Assembly (NCBI RefSeq): GCF_010994275.1
Contig: NZ_WMCD01000003.1
Coordinates: 1 to 64,000, forward strand
Reading direction: 5' to 3'
Length of the DNA stretch: 64,000 nt
From: Cyclobacterium jeungdonense
Lineage (GTDB): Bacteria > Bacteroidota > Bacteroidia > Cytophagales > Cyclobacteriaceae
The notes under the pieces: model-generated
Seen by the model: the letters and a program-made list of their open reading frames with translations, nothing else
Told to the model about the DNA's origin: nothing
Database searches by the model: none
Program-made: the position numbers and the translations under genes
Shown: positions 1 to 9,050 of the stretch, in pieces
Layout of the letters: each line of letters opens with the position of its first letter
How positions within the stretch are numbered: position 1 is the first letter of the stretch

Positions 1-95
1 ATAACATCTGGGACACCCAAATCCAAAACTAAAAAATCATAAAGTAATGTATTTCAGTTTTTTACAATTAAATGGGACTGACGACTGTCGAAGTC

Positions 96-130
96 AGGAA
101 AAAGGCCTCCCGGTAGTTAGGAGGCCTTTC
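96..130 (-). terminator. Terminator of the hsp20 gene
   Basis: A 10-bp perfect stem (101-110 with 120-129, GGAGGCC core) with a 9-nt loop lies just past the stop codon of the small heat-shock gene. Read on the minus strand it is followed by TTTTTCC, the layout of a Rho-independent terminator. Confidence 0.8.
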
Positions 131-150
131 TTAATCCAATTTATTTTTGT

Positions 151-606
151 TTAACCTACGGTAATTTGTTTTACCTTGTTTTGGATTTCCTTTTTCGGAA
201 TGGTTACCGACAGGATACCATCCTTGTAATGGGCGTTGATGTTGTCAATGTCCGCTTTCTCTTCTGGTAAGAAGAAGGATCTTTTAAAAGAAGCGTAATG
301 AAACTCCCTTCTGGTGACCTGATCATTTTCTTCCTTCTCTTCTGTTTTCTTTTCGGAAGCAATTACCAAGTGCTCATTTTCATAGGAGATGTTAAAATCC
401 TCTTTCTTTAACCCGGGCACTGCCAGTTCTAATAGGAAATTTTTGTCATTCTCCCTGATGTTTACCGCAGGTTGGCTGGCCTTGAAGCTGCTTAGCGGTG
501 CTCCCAGGTCTAATGCAGAAGGCATGTCGAATAACCGCTCAAATAGATTGTCAAATGCGGGTACTTGTGATTCTTTTCTGTTGTTTGCTACTTTCATTAG
601 TGTCAT
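151..606 (-). CDS. Small heat-shock protein, Hsp20/alpha-crystallin family
   Basis: ATP-independent holdase chaperone that binds unfolding proteins in the cytoplasm. The alpha-crystallin domain starts near residue 45 (QPAVNIRENDKNF, LELAVPGLKKEDFNI) and ends in the GILSVTIPKKE strand, which carries the family's I/V-x-I/V-type motif; about 151 residues is normal. The open frame extends upstream to a TTG at 630, but ATG 606 (or ATG 597, MKVANNRK) is a better start because bacterial family members begin with this M-T-L-x-K pattern. Single gene with its own terminator. Two copies of CAAAATGTC, 30 bp apart, lie upstream and could be regulatory. Confidence 0.93.
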   Translation of the reverse strand: MTLMKVANNRKESQVPAFDNLFERLFDMPSALDLGAPLSSFKASQPAVNIRENDKNFLLELAVPGLKKEDFNISYENEHLVIASEKKTEEKEENDQVTRREFHYASFKRSFFLPEEKADIDNINAHYKDGILSVTIPKKEIQNKVKQITVG

Positions 607-733
607 GGCGTTATGGATTTTGGTTCTCAAATTCTTTTACTTCATCCATTTTCAAAAGAAATGCCATTTCCAAATAGGAGCTAATATGCTGAATAATAGG
701 ACAATAAGACAGTTTATTGAACTATATATCCGT

Positions 734-772
734 CAAAATGTCAAAAAAATAACCGTTAAATGCCAAAATGTC
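734..772 (-). promoter_or_regulatory. Paired 9-bp direct repeat upstream of hsp20
   Basis: CAAAATGTC occurs at 734-742 and again at 764-772, exactly 30 bp apart (about three helical turns), roughly 130 bp upstream of the hsp20 start and just past the end of dctM. The spacing suits a regulator that binds on one DNA face. I recognise no factor, so the role is inference. Confidence 0.3.
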
Positions 773-782
773 TTTTCTTACC

Positions 783-2057
783 TTATTCGTAAAATAGACC
801 GGGAAGCCAAAGACTCACGGCAGGGATATACGTCACAAGTAACAACACCAGCAAACTCACCAGCAAAAAGGGCAATCCGGCGCGTGCAATTTTCTCCAAA
901 GATACTCCTCCTATGCTGGAGGCTACAAACAAACAAACGCCTACAGGGGGCGTAGTAAGGCCAATGACTAAATTTACAACCATGATAATGGCAAATTGAA
1001 CGGGGTCCACCCCAACCTGAACGGCTACGCCTAGCAGGACCGGAAACAATATCAGCAGTGCAGCGATGGTTTCCATAAAAGCCCCAACAAAAAGCAACAA
1101 CAAGTTTATCAATAGTAGCAATACCCACTTGTTTTCCGTGAGTTGCAGCAGTGTGGTGGCAATCTGTTGTGGTAACTCTTCCACGGTCATGATCCAGGCA
1201 AAAAGGTTGGCAAAGCCCACCAGCACCATTAAGGAAGCGGTTGTTTTGGCCGATTGCAATAGAATTTTCGGTATGCGTCTGAACGTTAAATCCTTATATA
1301 CCCAAAGTCCAATGCCCATGGCATAGATTACCGCCACGATGGATGCCTCGGTGGGTGTAAATACACCGCCAATTATTCCAAATAGGATTAAAAGGGTCAT
1401 CATTATAGCCCAAAATGCCTGCATGAAACTTTTGAAAATGAACATCGGAGATTTCCGATCACTTTTCGGATAGTTCTTTTTCACGGCTATAAAATAGGCG
1501 GTAAGTAAAAATCCTAATCCCAATAATAAACCAGGGACGATGCCGGCAATAAAGAGCTTTCCAACGGACAGTCCGGTCAAGGTGGCCGCTATGATCATGG
1601 GAAGGCTGGGGGGGATGATGGGGCCGATGGTCGAAGAAGAGGCAGTGATGGCACAAGAAAAGGGTGCATCGTAGCCTTCCTTTTTCATCGCAGGAATCAT
1701 TACCGAGCCAATACTTGCGGTATCGGCTATTGCCGTTCCAGAAATCCCCCCAAATAGCATGGATGCCCCCACATTGGCTAAGCCCAGGCCTCCCCGGATA
1801 TGGCCCAGCAGGGCGTTGCAAAAATGAATGATACGTTGGGTAATACCACCGGCATTCATCAGGTTGCCTGCCAGGATAAAACCCGGAATAGAAAGCAATA
1901 CAAATACATCAATGCCAGCGTACATTTTTTGCGGGATGACCATCAACGGGATATCGCTAAATATCAGATACGAAAAGGCAGAAATGCCCAAGGCAAAGGC
2001 AATCGGGAAGCCCAGAATTAAAAGCACGAGAAAAACAACGAAAAGGAGGGCGGTCAT
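783..2057 (-). CDS. dctM: TRAP transporter large permease (DctM)
   Basis: Large membrane subunit (424 aa, about 12 hydrophobic helices) of a tripartite ATP-independent periplasmic transporter, which drives uptake of organic acids with an ion gradient. Typical DctM features are visible: the N-terminal LLILGFPIAFALGISAF helix, the GGISGTAIADTASIGSVMIP segment, IGPIIPPSLPMIIAA and LVIGLTTPPVGVCLFV near the end. The start codon overlaps the dctQ stop (ATGA at 2054-2057), so the two permease subunits are translationally coupled. The substrate cannot be read from the sequence; family members carry C4-dicarboxylates, sugar acids or other carboxylates. Confidence 0.95.
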   Translation of the reverse strand: MTALLFVVFLVLLILGFPIAFALGISAFSYLIFSDIPLMVIPQKMYAGIDVFVLLSIPGFILAGNLMNAGGITQRIIHFCNALLGHIRGGLGLANVGASMLFGGISGTAIADTASIGSVMIPAMKKEGYDAPFSCAITASSSTIGPIIPPSLPMIIAATLTGLSVGKLFIAGIVPGLLLGLGFLLTAYFIAVKKNYPKSDRKSPMFIFKSFMQAFWAIMMTLLILFGIIGGVFTPTEASIVAVIYAMGIGLWVYKDLTFRRIPKILLQSAKTTASLMVLVGFANLFAWIMTVEELPQQIATTLLQLTENKWVLLLLINLLLLFVGAFMETIAALLILFPVLLGVAVQVGVDPVQFAIIMVVNLVIGLTTPPVGVCLFVASSIGGVSLEKIARAGLPFLLVSLLVLLLVTYIPAVSLWLPGLFYE

Positions 2058-2512
2058 TTTAGCTTTTTTAGTAGTTCCAACAATGCATACAGGCTGGTAA
2101 ATAGTCCCATTATAGCCATGGCAGCATACATAAAAGCCATGTTGAGGTTCATAGCGGGGGATTTCTGCAGACTGACAATCTCCATTAACGGTAGGCTAAA
2201 GATGAATTGGGTTCCCATTATGATCAGGATGAAAAGTAAAATCACTGCTTGCATTCTGGTTTTTGCTTTAGGGGAAAGCCTGTCTAGAAAAGTATTGACA
2301 CTTACGTATCCCTGGTCCTTTATGGACAGGGCAGCACCTACGCTCACCAGGTAAATAAAGCTAAAACGGGCCAACTCTTCCGTCCAGTTGGGTGCCCAGG
2401 GCAAGGCATACCTGGCAACGATCTGAAGCAGTACCACGGCTATCATCACCATAAAACTCAGGCTTACAAAGTGACCGAGTATTTTGTCTAGCAATGGGAA
2501 ATTGGTTTTCAT
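2054..2512 (-). CDS. dctQ: TRAP transporter small permease (DctQ)
   Basis: Small membrane subunit (152 aa, four predicted helices) that partners DctM. Helix 1 begins about residue 12 (HFVSLSFMVMIAVVLLQIVARY); the W-T-E-E-L-A-R motif after it is the DctQ hallmark. The frame reaches 2542, but ATG 2512 (MKTNFPLLDK) is preferred because it gives family length. The 90 bp separating it from dctP are filled by one copy of the intergenic repeat family, which runs up to this start codon. Confidence 0.92.
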   Translation of the reverse strand: MKTNFPLLDKILGHFVSLSFMVMIAVVLLQIVARYALPWAPNWTEELARFSFIYLVSVGAALSIKDQGYVSVNTFLDRLSPKAKTRMQAVILLFILIIMGTQFIFSLPLMEIVSLQKSPAMNLNMAFMYAAMAIMGLFTSLYALLELLKKLK

Positions 2513-2603
2513 ATGTTTATAATTGTTTCTTAATGGCCCCATGGAATCTCGGATGCTTCATAATTATCCCACTTTGTGACGTTTTCGTCATGCTCGATTT
2601 CAT
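2513..2603 (-). repeat. Start-codon-abutting intergenic repeat, copy R1
   Basis: Core 2543-2603, with a lead-in to 2513. On the minus strand it starts ATGAAATCGAGCATGACG (overlapping the dctP stop), runs through GATAATTATG and CCGAGATTCC, and ends at the dctQ ATG. It shares this order of blocks with the copies at 39183, 59342, 59433 and 61019. Confidence 0.85.
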
Positions 2604-3592
2604 CATGGCACTTCCTGAATTCTTCTTAGCAAATCAATTTGTTCTTCGTTAAAAGCCTGCATTACTGCCTTTGTAGCGGCTTCTCTAAATGCTTTTTTGT
2701 CCACCTCGATAAATTCCATCCCCTGGTCTAGCAGGAATTGGTAATCTTTTTTTTCCTGAACCAGAAACAATTCGTGTTCGTATTCCTGCATGATCCCGGC
2801 AGATACGTCAATTACTTGTTGTAGATCCGGAGGCAACATCTCGTATTTTTTATTGCTCATGACTACGTAGGCCCAGCTCTTGACATGTTCGGTCAGCATG
2901 CAATACTTTTGCACCTCGTACAAGCCTGCGTCTTTAATCAGAGCAAAGGGGTTTTCCTGTCCATGAATGGTGGATTGTTGCAGGGCGGTGAATACCTCCG
3001 AAAAGGCCATGGGGGTAGGTTTGGCGCCCAAGGCACTCCAGGTGTCCACGTACAAGGACACAGCAGGTACCCGCAGAATCATTCCCTGCAATTCATCCGG
3101 ATGTCGGATGGGCCGGTTGGCGGTAAGGTTTCTTGCTCCTCTTTCAAACCAGGCGATGGGGCGAAATCCCGCTACGTCCAGAATGTGTTGTTCGATTTCT
3201 TTTCCCAAGGGTCCTCCTGCTACTTTTTTGAGATGATCAGAATCCCGGATGGCAAAGGGCGTGGCGCATAAGATGGACTTGGGAAGGCTCCAGCTCTGTA
3301 AGGACTCCCCCGTGATCATGATATCGGCGCTGCCTACTAATAGCCCTGTGAGTACATCCATTTCTTTTCCCAACTGTTCATTTGGGTAAACGATGACTTC
3401 TACCCTGCCATTGGATCGTCTTTTTACCTCCTCAGCAAATTTTAAACTGGCTTTATGCCAGCCATGTTCCCGATTGGCCAAATGGCCAAAGCGCAGCGTA
3501 TATTCAGGTTTTTTGTCCCTGTCAGCCTGGCACCCTGCCAGGTGTAATGAAAAAATGAGTAGAAATACCTGAAAATAGCCTTTTGGGTTCAT
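2603..3592 (-). CDS. dctP: TRAP transporter solute-binding lipoprotein (DctP)
   Basis: Periplasmic substrate receptor of the TRAP system (329 aa). ATG 3592 is chosen because it yields a clean lipoprotein signal peptide ending LHLAGC (lipidated Cys near residue 21); the longer frame to 3685 has no signal-like start. DctP landmarks are TLRFGHLANREHGWHKASLKF at the start of the mature domain, EVIVYPNEQLGKEMDVLTGL, and the ARNLTANRPIRHPDELQGM block, whose Arg usually clamps the substrate carboxylate. First gene of the dctP-dctQ-dctM set; the surface protein gene lies 89 bp upstream on the same strand. Confidence 0.95.
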   Translation of the reverse strand: MNPKGYFQVFLLIFSLHLAGCQADRDKKPEYTLRFGHLANREHGWHKASLKFAEEVKRRSNGRVEVIVYPNEQLGKEMDVLTGLLVGSADIMITGESLQSWSLPKSILCATPFAIRDSDHLKKVAGGPLGKEIEQHILDVAGFRPIAWFERGARNLTANRPIRHPDELQGMILRVPAVSLYVDTWSALGAKPTPMAFSEVFTALQQSTIHGQENPFALIKDAGLYEVQKYCMLTEHVKSWAYVVMSNKKYEMLPPDLQQVIDVSAGIMQEYEHELFLVQEKKDYQFLLDQGMEFIEVDKKAFREAATKAVMQAFNEEQIDLLRRIQEVP

Positions 3593-3681
3593 GGATACAG
3601 CCTTCAAACAAGTTAGTAAGGGGTCTTTCAATGGAAATTGGCTCCAAAGTACAAAAATTATTTTCCCAGGACATTTTATTT

Positions 3682-6600
3682 TCAAAATTTCGCCCCCACT
3701 ACCACTGTTTTTTTGATGTGCTGTACTTGTCCGTCAGGGTGAATCAATTCTGCAGACAGAATGTAGTATCCTGCCGTCACTTTTTCCCCACTTTCATTGC
3801 TGCCATCCCAGGTATAAAATCCTTCTGCACCCCATATTTCATTCTGGCAAACCACCTTTACCGGAATTCCCGTAGGGGAAAAAATGCGAAGCGTGGCCTG
3901 AATTCCAGGCGCGGCCATTTTATACGAGATAGTGGTAAACGGCTGTTCTCCGGCAGCCATGGGAATAAAAACCTCGGGCGACAGCTGAATGCCAAATTCA
4001 GAATTACCTAGTTCGTAAACCTGGGAATTTTTATCCCCAGGGCTGGCATGGCCTACATGAGCCCCGGCAGAATGCCAATTCTCCGGGTTGTTGGTTGGAG
4101 CTGTGACGGAATACCTTTCGAGCGAAATTCCCTTAACATCCCGAAGGAATGGATGGTGGAAGTCCTCATCGTAATCCAATCTTTCCACCCAGTTTTCTTC
4201 CGGATCCAATAGAATGACCGTTCCAGAACGAATCGGATAGCTGGGCAAACTCATTTCCAGAAATTTTTCATGCTTTCCAAGGGGATATTGTTCCGCCAGT
4301 TTTTTTGTGTCTGTGGTCAGTACCAGGTAATCAAAAGGATCCAAAATCAAATCCTGCCCGGAAATTACCCGTCGGTTGCTGATGTTATCCTCGGAGGCAT
4401 TGGCCAGTTTCCAGTTTTTAAGGTTGAGGTACCTCTCAGAATTATTGTAGATTTCTACAAATTTTGGAACTCCTGAAGCCGGATTAAACAGAATTTCATT
4501 TAGCAATAAGTCCCCTGCTACTGCCGTGCCAGGAACCCGGATCAGCAGGCTTTTGGCAACGGGGGAAAGGGCATTTCCTGCACAATCCTGCCAATTTTCC
4601 ACGTTTACCTCATAGACCTGATTTGCTAGCAAGGGTTCCTGAAGGAGTAGCACCCATTGAAATTGATCCAGTGAATCTTTATAAGAGGCTTTTATTATCC
4701 TGTCGGGGGACAAAGTAAATTCGCTGTTTTGGTTATGAGTGCCTGTCGGTTTTGAAAATCGTAGAATTATACGGGATTCGTCTTCCAGCACCGCAGCAAG
4801 CAAGCGAGGCGCTGTCCGGTCAGGACGATCGTCGAATACCGAATTTTGTCCTCCGGGGGTTCCCTTATTTTCGCTGTTTGAAGGAGCATAGTTGGTTATG
4901 GATTCGCAGGGATAGTATGGGTTGACTACCTCCAGGCTGTAGCCATTGCTGCCTATTTCACTTCCAAGCGGCATAGAAGGATCGAAATTAACCCGGTCTA
5001 CCAGGATTCCCTGGGAATTCGTTAAGGTAACGACATCCCCACCATTCAGTAGCGTAGGCCAGGAGTTAAGCCCCAGTACCTTTCCATACCGATCAAAGAA
5101 CTCTGCATGAGATGCGGGGCAAAGAATGAGGTATTCACCCGGACCCAGGCTTGCACGAGGAAGCGTGATTTCGCTACGGCTATTAGAGAGCTTCATTCCG
5201 CCTAAATGGAACGTTTTGTCCGTAGGATTAAACAGTTCCAGGTATTCCACATCAGGAAGCCCGCTTCCCGGCCGGGGTGCTGGCATCATTTCGTTAATTG
5301 TCAACTCTCTAAATGCAGGGATTTCGGGTGGCTGATAAGTGAGGGTCATCGTGACAGGAAGCATGGTGTTGCCATCCAAATCTTCCAGCTCTTTAATGAG
5401 CAAGCTAATTTCCTCTCCCAACTCCCAGCCGTTTGCAAAAGAAAGTTCTACCTCTTTTCCACTATTTTCTAAATTAACCCAGCTAGGCGAATTCCCATTT
5501 AGGGAATAGAATCCCGGCACCACTGCCAAAACAGGGTTTAATTCCTTGTCGAAATGAAGCAGTAGCCTGTTTTCAGGCAATAGCTGCACTTCGAGTAAAT
5601 CCGGAGCCAGAGGACTCCAGGAAACAGGCCGTAAACTTCCGGGAAGCCTGTCGCCCGCTTCTCCATTTCGGATGGGGATCTGTAGCGTTAAAAGGGCACC
5701 CACTGGAAGCGGTTCATCGATAATTACCTGAATTTGCTCGGGCTTGCTTTGGTTGAGCAGGGCCTCCAAACCCCGATCATCCTCCAAAAAATGAAAATCT
5801 TCGTCCCAGGGGGAAATTTTATCCAAGGGGATGCGCTGCCTGATTTGAAGGAGTTGGGCATTTTCCATCCAAAGGGATAAAATGCCATCGTCGAATAACA
5901 TCGAAGCCTCCCTGGGAAGGCTGGCTTTTCCATTTGCCCCCTTCACAGAAGCAATGGACGCCTGTAGGGTATCTCCAACCATCAGGTTCTCCTTCAGAGA
6001 AATGCTAATTTGATAGCCGTTTTCCATCAGCCGAACTTCCTTCGGCGACTGCATGTCGACTCGGTAATTTTCGGGAAATAGGATCGATCCCGGATCGGGA
6101 AAATCTGTAAAGGTTACTTGTATTGTCTGATTGTCCCAAATCTCCAGCCTACTGACAGTAAACTGAGAATGATCCAGTTTGTATGCTTCATTCAGGGTTA
6201 TTTCTCCCGTCCTGGCTTGCACCATGGGAAGTCGTATGTCCAAGATATCGGAAGTCAGTGGCACTTGGGCATGAAGCCTTAAATTTAGCCCATTAGACGA
6301 AAGGGAAAATGTTTTCTCAAGCTTACCGTCAACCAGTACTGAATCGGGCGGATTGATGGCCTTGCTCCAAACCAATTGCAGCTCATACGGAGAAAGCAAG
6401 TAGGCGGAGTCAATTTTTGGAGGAAGGGTATCCCAGCTAAAGGACCTGCTAATGGTTTGCGTCATTTCTTCACCGTATAGATCTTTTAGGTTTTTTATTT
6501 GAAGCCGGTAGGATTTTCCGGGAGTAAATTCGCTGGAAAACTCCAGCAGCACCCGTGATGGTCCGGGTAAGCTTACCGATTCCGGAGATCCGACGCCTTC

Positions 6601-8946
6601 ATTTATTTCATACAAATGGTTAATTGCTGCCCATTTGGGGTCCAGCGCTTTATTGAACTCCAGCAACAAACTTCGGGATGAAGGGATGCCTAGCTCGCTT
6701 AGTTGGATTGCGCGGGTATCCCAGCGGATAGGGTGGCTGAAGGTAATCCGATCCTTCCCTTCCCGATCTTTGATACCGGTAATTTCCAAGATTAATTCCT
6801 GGTTTTGTGGAAATTCCCGGTCAAATACCAATAAAAAAGCATTTTCTACTTCTGCCACCGCCAATACCCGGCTAGGCTGCACAAAGTCGGGTTGTAATTG
6901 GTAGTTTTCGGGGTTCATGGCAGATTCCAGACTTACTGAACCAGCAAATTGAACGTTCAGGATGGTGGGGGCGTAAAAAGCCAGGCTGTCCAGGTAATTT
7001 TCCCAGGTAAACCGAATTTCTCCCGCGGAGAGAGAATTGCCATAACGATCCGAAATGCTGTCGACCCGGACGGTGTAATCGGCTCCTATTTGAAGAGGGT
7101 CTTCGAGTTGCAGGTGAACGTTGTCCTTTTCTCGCCTTTGAGCAGCGAGTATTTCTATTGGTTGGTCTACTATTCGGTAATTTTGAAACCGGGAAGCAGA
7201 AATGCTATCCAATTCTTCATCAAAAACCAGCAAGAGCTCCTTTTCGGAAATTCCCCATACGGATGCCAAGCGGGGTGGTTCTGCGTCAAATAAAAAGGAA
7301 ACGATTTCAGACTCCAGTGGCACTCCATAGCAATCGACCAGGTTCCCGGGTTCCAATTGATACCGATTCCCTGAAACCATAGCTTCCGGCATGTCGAGCA
7401 CCATGACATTCGCTGAATGTTCGATCACCTGCAAGTGCTGTCCCAAAAGGGTAAACGGCGGCATTTCGCCGAGCTCCTGGGGCAATGCTTTGGAGAAGGT
7501 AAGCTGAATCCGGTCGGCCGAAAGTGGGAATACTTCCAGCAATTGAAAAGGCCTGCTATCCGGGTCCTCACTAAAAACCGCATTTTGCTTTCCGGGTGTG
7601 CCACCCGCCGGTGCAGTGGAAGCCATCCAATTGAAGCGATCACTGCAAGTTTGAAAGGGATTGATTCGTTCGATTGACCAGCCTCCTGCTGCCTTTTCAG
7701 AGCCCCGGTAAAAGGCTTCGGAATATTCCAGGCTATCCATCAAATTTCCAAACCCATCTCTAATTGTGGTCGTTCCGGAACTATTGGGAAGGGTGCGGAA
7801 AGGGCTGACCGAAGCCACCTGTCCATAGGGTTCAAGAGCAGGCCTGGTAGCAGGGGAGCAAAGGATCAGGTAAGAAAGCGGTTCCATTACCTGCGATTCA
7901 ATCAGCACCCCATTATAGGTGAAACCTCTAAGCTGTATGGGTTTGTCAAGGCGGCTAAATAACTCAATGTATTCTGCATCACTACTTGAGGGCAACACCT
8001 GATCCGGAGGTACCTGACCTTTTGGATTGGGATCGGCCATCAATTCATTGATGATCAGGGAACCGGGTGGAGTGGGAGTTTCAATGGAAAAGGAGTATTC
8101 CCAATTCTCCAAAACCTGCCCCGAAGCCACGGCTTCAATCCGCTCAAATTCCAGCAAATAGTCATTGGTGTATATCCGATCAGCAAATTCCAGTAGCAAA
8201 ACTGATGGTTCGGAAAAGGTTACGTGTTCGGGTTTTCCATACCGGTTATTAAGGATAATACCCTCATTATCTAAGCTTACCGGCTGGTTGAACTGCAGGG
8301 AAAGGGTGTTTTCTCCCATGACTTCCAGGCTGCTGATGGTGAGTTCTTCCGTTTGGTCTTCCCCGCTGTGTACTGAAAACTCATCCATATAAAACCGGGC
8401 AGCCGTGCCGGACCCGGACCCATAGGCTACCTCCATTAAAACGGTAAGGGTTTCCAGGTTCCAGTATTTTTCCGGGACGGGAATGGAATAGGCAGAATAG
8501 GTCCCGTCTTCATTGGGAAATGTACCAGCATCTCCTAGGGGGCTACGCTCGCTGAATCCTTCTTCCAGGTTTTCCGAAAAGGAGAAGTAAACCAAGGCAG
8601 GTCGGTTTCCGGATCCGTTTTTGCCGGTTCTGGCCTGAAATGAAATTGTAGGGTTCGATACCCCAACAGTCGCTATTTTTATGTAAATTTGCGCATTGAA
8701 ACTTCCTATGGGTTGAATGCCCAGGGCATGAGATTGATCTAGTCCCTGCCCAACCGCCTGAAATACCCGCGAAGATCCGTCGCTAAGTTCGTTGGCAGAC
8801 CATCCGGGTAGAAACTCATCCGGGTGGTTCACAATGACGAATCTTTCTTCAAAATCCTGTGTTTCCAAAGGCTTTGAAGAGGGGATAAAGGCGAGGCCTG
8901 GGAGTAAAAAAGTAATGAAGTGTCCGATCAAAATGATGGCTTTCAT
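3682..8946 (-). CDS. Giant exported protein with three lamin-tail domains
   Basis: Secreted or surface protein of 1754 residues whose role is unknown. Start ATG 8946 gives a signal peptide (MKAIILIGHFITFLLPGLAF). Residues 20-200 look like a carbohydrate-binding-like beta domain. Many roughly 100-residue Ig-like modules follow, each with an L-L-L-x-F-(S/D)-K/E-x-L/P pattern of the bacterial Ig-like/SbsA type. Lamin-tail domains begin near residues 299 (IINELMADPNP), 1217 (TINEMMPAPRPGSG) and 1482 (LLNEILFNPASG). The C-terminal 95 residues resemble a FlgD-type Ig fold (FYTWDGSNESGEKVTAGYY), which Bacteroidota often carry at protein ends. It may act in attachment or in binding polymers or DNA; family membership is clear, function is not. 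Confidence 0.88.
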   Translation of the reverse strand: MKAIILIGHFITFLLPGLAFIPSSKPLETQDFEERFVIVNHPDEFLPGWSANELSDGSSRVFQAVGQGLDQSHALGIQPIGSFNAQIYIKIATVGVSNPTISFQARTGKNGSGNRPALVYFSFSENLEEGFSERSPLGDAGTFPNEDGTYSAYSIPVPEKYWNLETLTVLMEVAYGSGSGTAARFYMDEFSVHSGEDQTEELTISSLEVMGENTLSLQFNQPVSLDNEGIILNNRYGKPEHVTFSEPSVLLLEFADRIYTNDYLLEFERIEAVASGQVLENWEYSFSIETPTPPGSLIINELMADPNPKGQVPPDQVLPSSSDAEYIELFSRLDKPIQLRGFTYNGVLIESQVMEPLSYLILCSPATRPALEPYGQVASVSPFRTLPNSSGTTTIRDGFGNLMDSLEYSEAFYRGSEKAAGGWSIERINPFQTCSDRFNWMASTAPAGGTPGKQNAVFSEDPDSRPFQLLEVFPLSADRIQLTFSKALPQELGEMPPFTLLGQHLQVIEHSANVMVLDMPEAMVSGNRYQLEPGNLVDCYGVPLESEIVSFLFDAEPPRLASVWGISEKELLLVFDEELDSISASRFQNYRIVDQPIEILAAQRREKDNVHLQLEDPLQIGADYTVRVDSISDRYGNSLSAGEIRFTWENYLDSLAFYAPTILNVQFAGSVSLESAMNPENYQLQPDFVQPSRVLAVAEVENAFLLVFDREFPQNQELILEITGIKDREGKDRITFSHPIRWDTRAIQLSELGIPSSRSLLLEFNKALDPKWAAINHLYEINEGVGSPESVSLPGPSRVLLEFSSEFTPGKSYRLQIKNLKDLYGEEMTQTISRSFSWDTLPPKIDSAYLLSPYELQLVWSKAINPPDSVLVDGKLEKTFSLSSNGLNLRLHAQVPLTSDILDIRLPMVQARTGEITLNEAYKLDHSQFTVSRLEIWDNQTIQVTFTDFPDPGSILFPENYRVDMQSPKEVRLMENGYQISISLKENLMVGDTLQASIASVKGANGKASLPREASMLFDDGILSLWMENAQLLQIRQRIPLDKISPWDEDFHFLEDDRGLEALLNQSKPEQIQVIIDEPLPVGALLTLQIPIRNGEAGDRLPGSLRPVSWSPLAPDLLEVQLLPENRLLLHFDKELNPVLAVVPGFYSLNGNSPSWVNLENSGKEVELSFANGWELGEEISLLIKELEDLDGNTMLPVTMTLTYQPPEIPAFRELTINEMMPAPRPGSGLPDVEYLELFNPTDKTFHLGGMKLSNSRSEITLPRASLGPGEYLILCPASHAEFFDRYGKVLGLNSWPTLLNGGDVVTLTNSQGILVDRVNFDPSMPLGSEIGSNGYSLEVVNPYYPCESITNYAPSNSENKGTPGGQNSVFDDRPDRTAPRLLAAVLEDESRIILRFSKPTGTHNQNSEFTLSPDRIIKASYKDSLDQFQWVLLLQEPLLANQVYEVNVENWQDCAGNALSPVAKSLLIRVPGTAVAGDLLLNEILFNPASGVPKFVEIYNNSERYLNLKNWKLANASEDNISNRRVISGQDLILDPFDYLVLTTDTKKLAEQYPLGKHEKFLEMSLPSYPIRSGTVILLDPEENWVERLDYDEDFHHPFLRDVKGISLERYSVTAPTNNPENWHSAGAHVGHASPGDKNSQVYELGNSEFGIQLSPEVFIPMAAGEQPFTTISYKMAAPGIQATLRIFSPTGIPVKVVCQNEIWGAEGFYTWDGSNESGEKVTAGYYILSAELIHPDGQVQHIKKTVVVGAKF

Positions 8947-9050
8947 AGATTGAATATAATAAATAGAATATAGAACACGCATAATTCAATGAAAAAAAGT
9001 TTTCCTGTGGATTCTTCAGGAAAGTAAAACCGGTCAAAATAATAGTCAAC

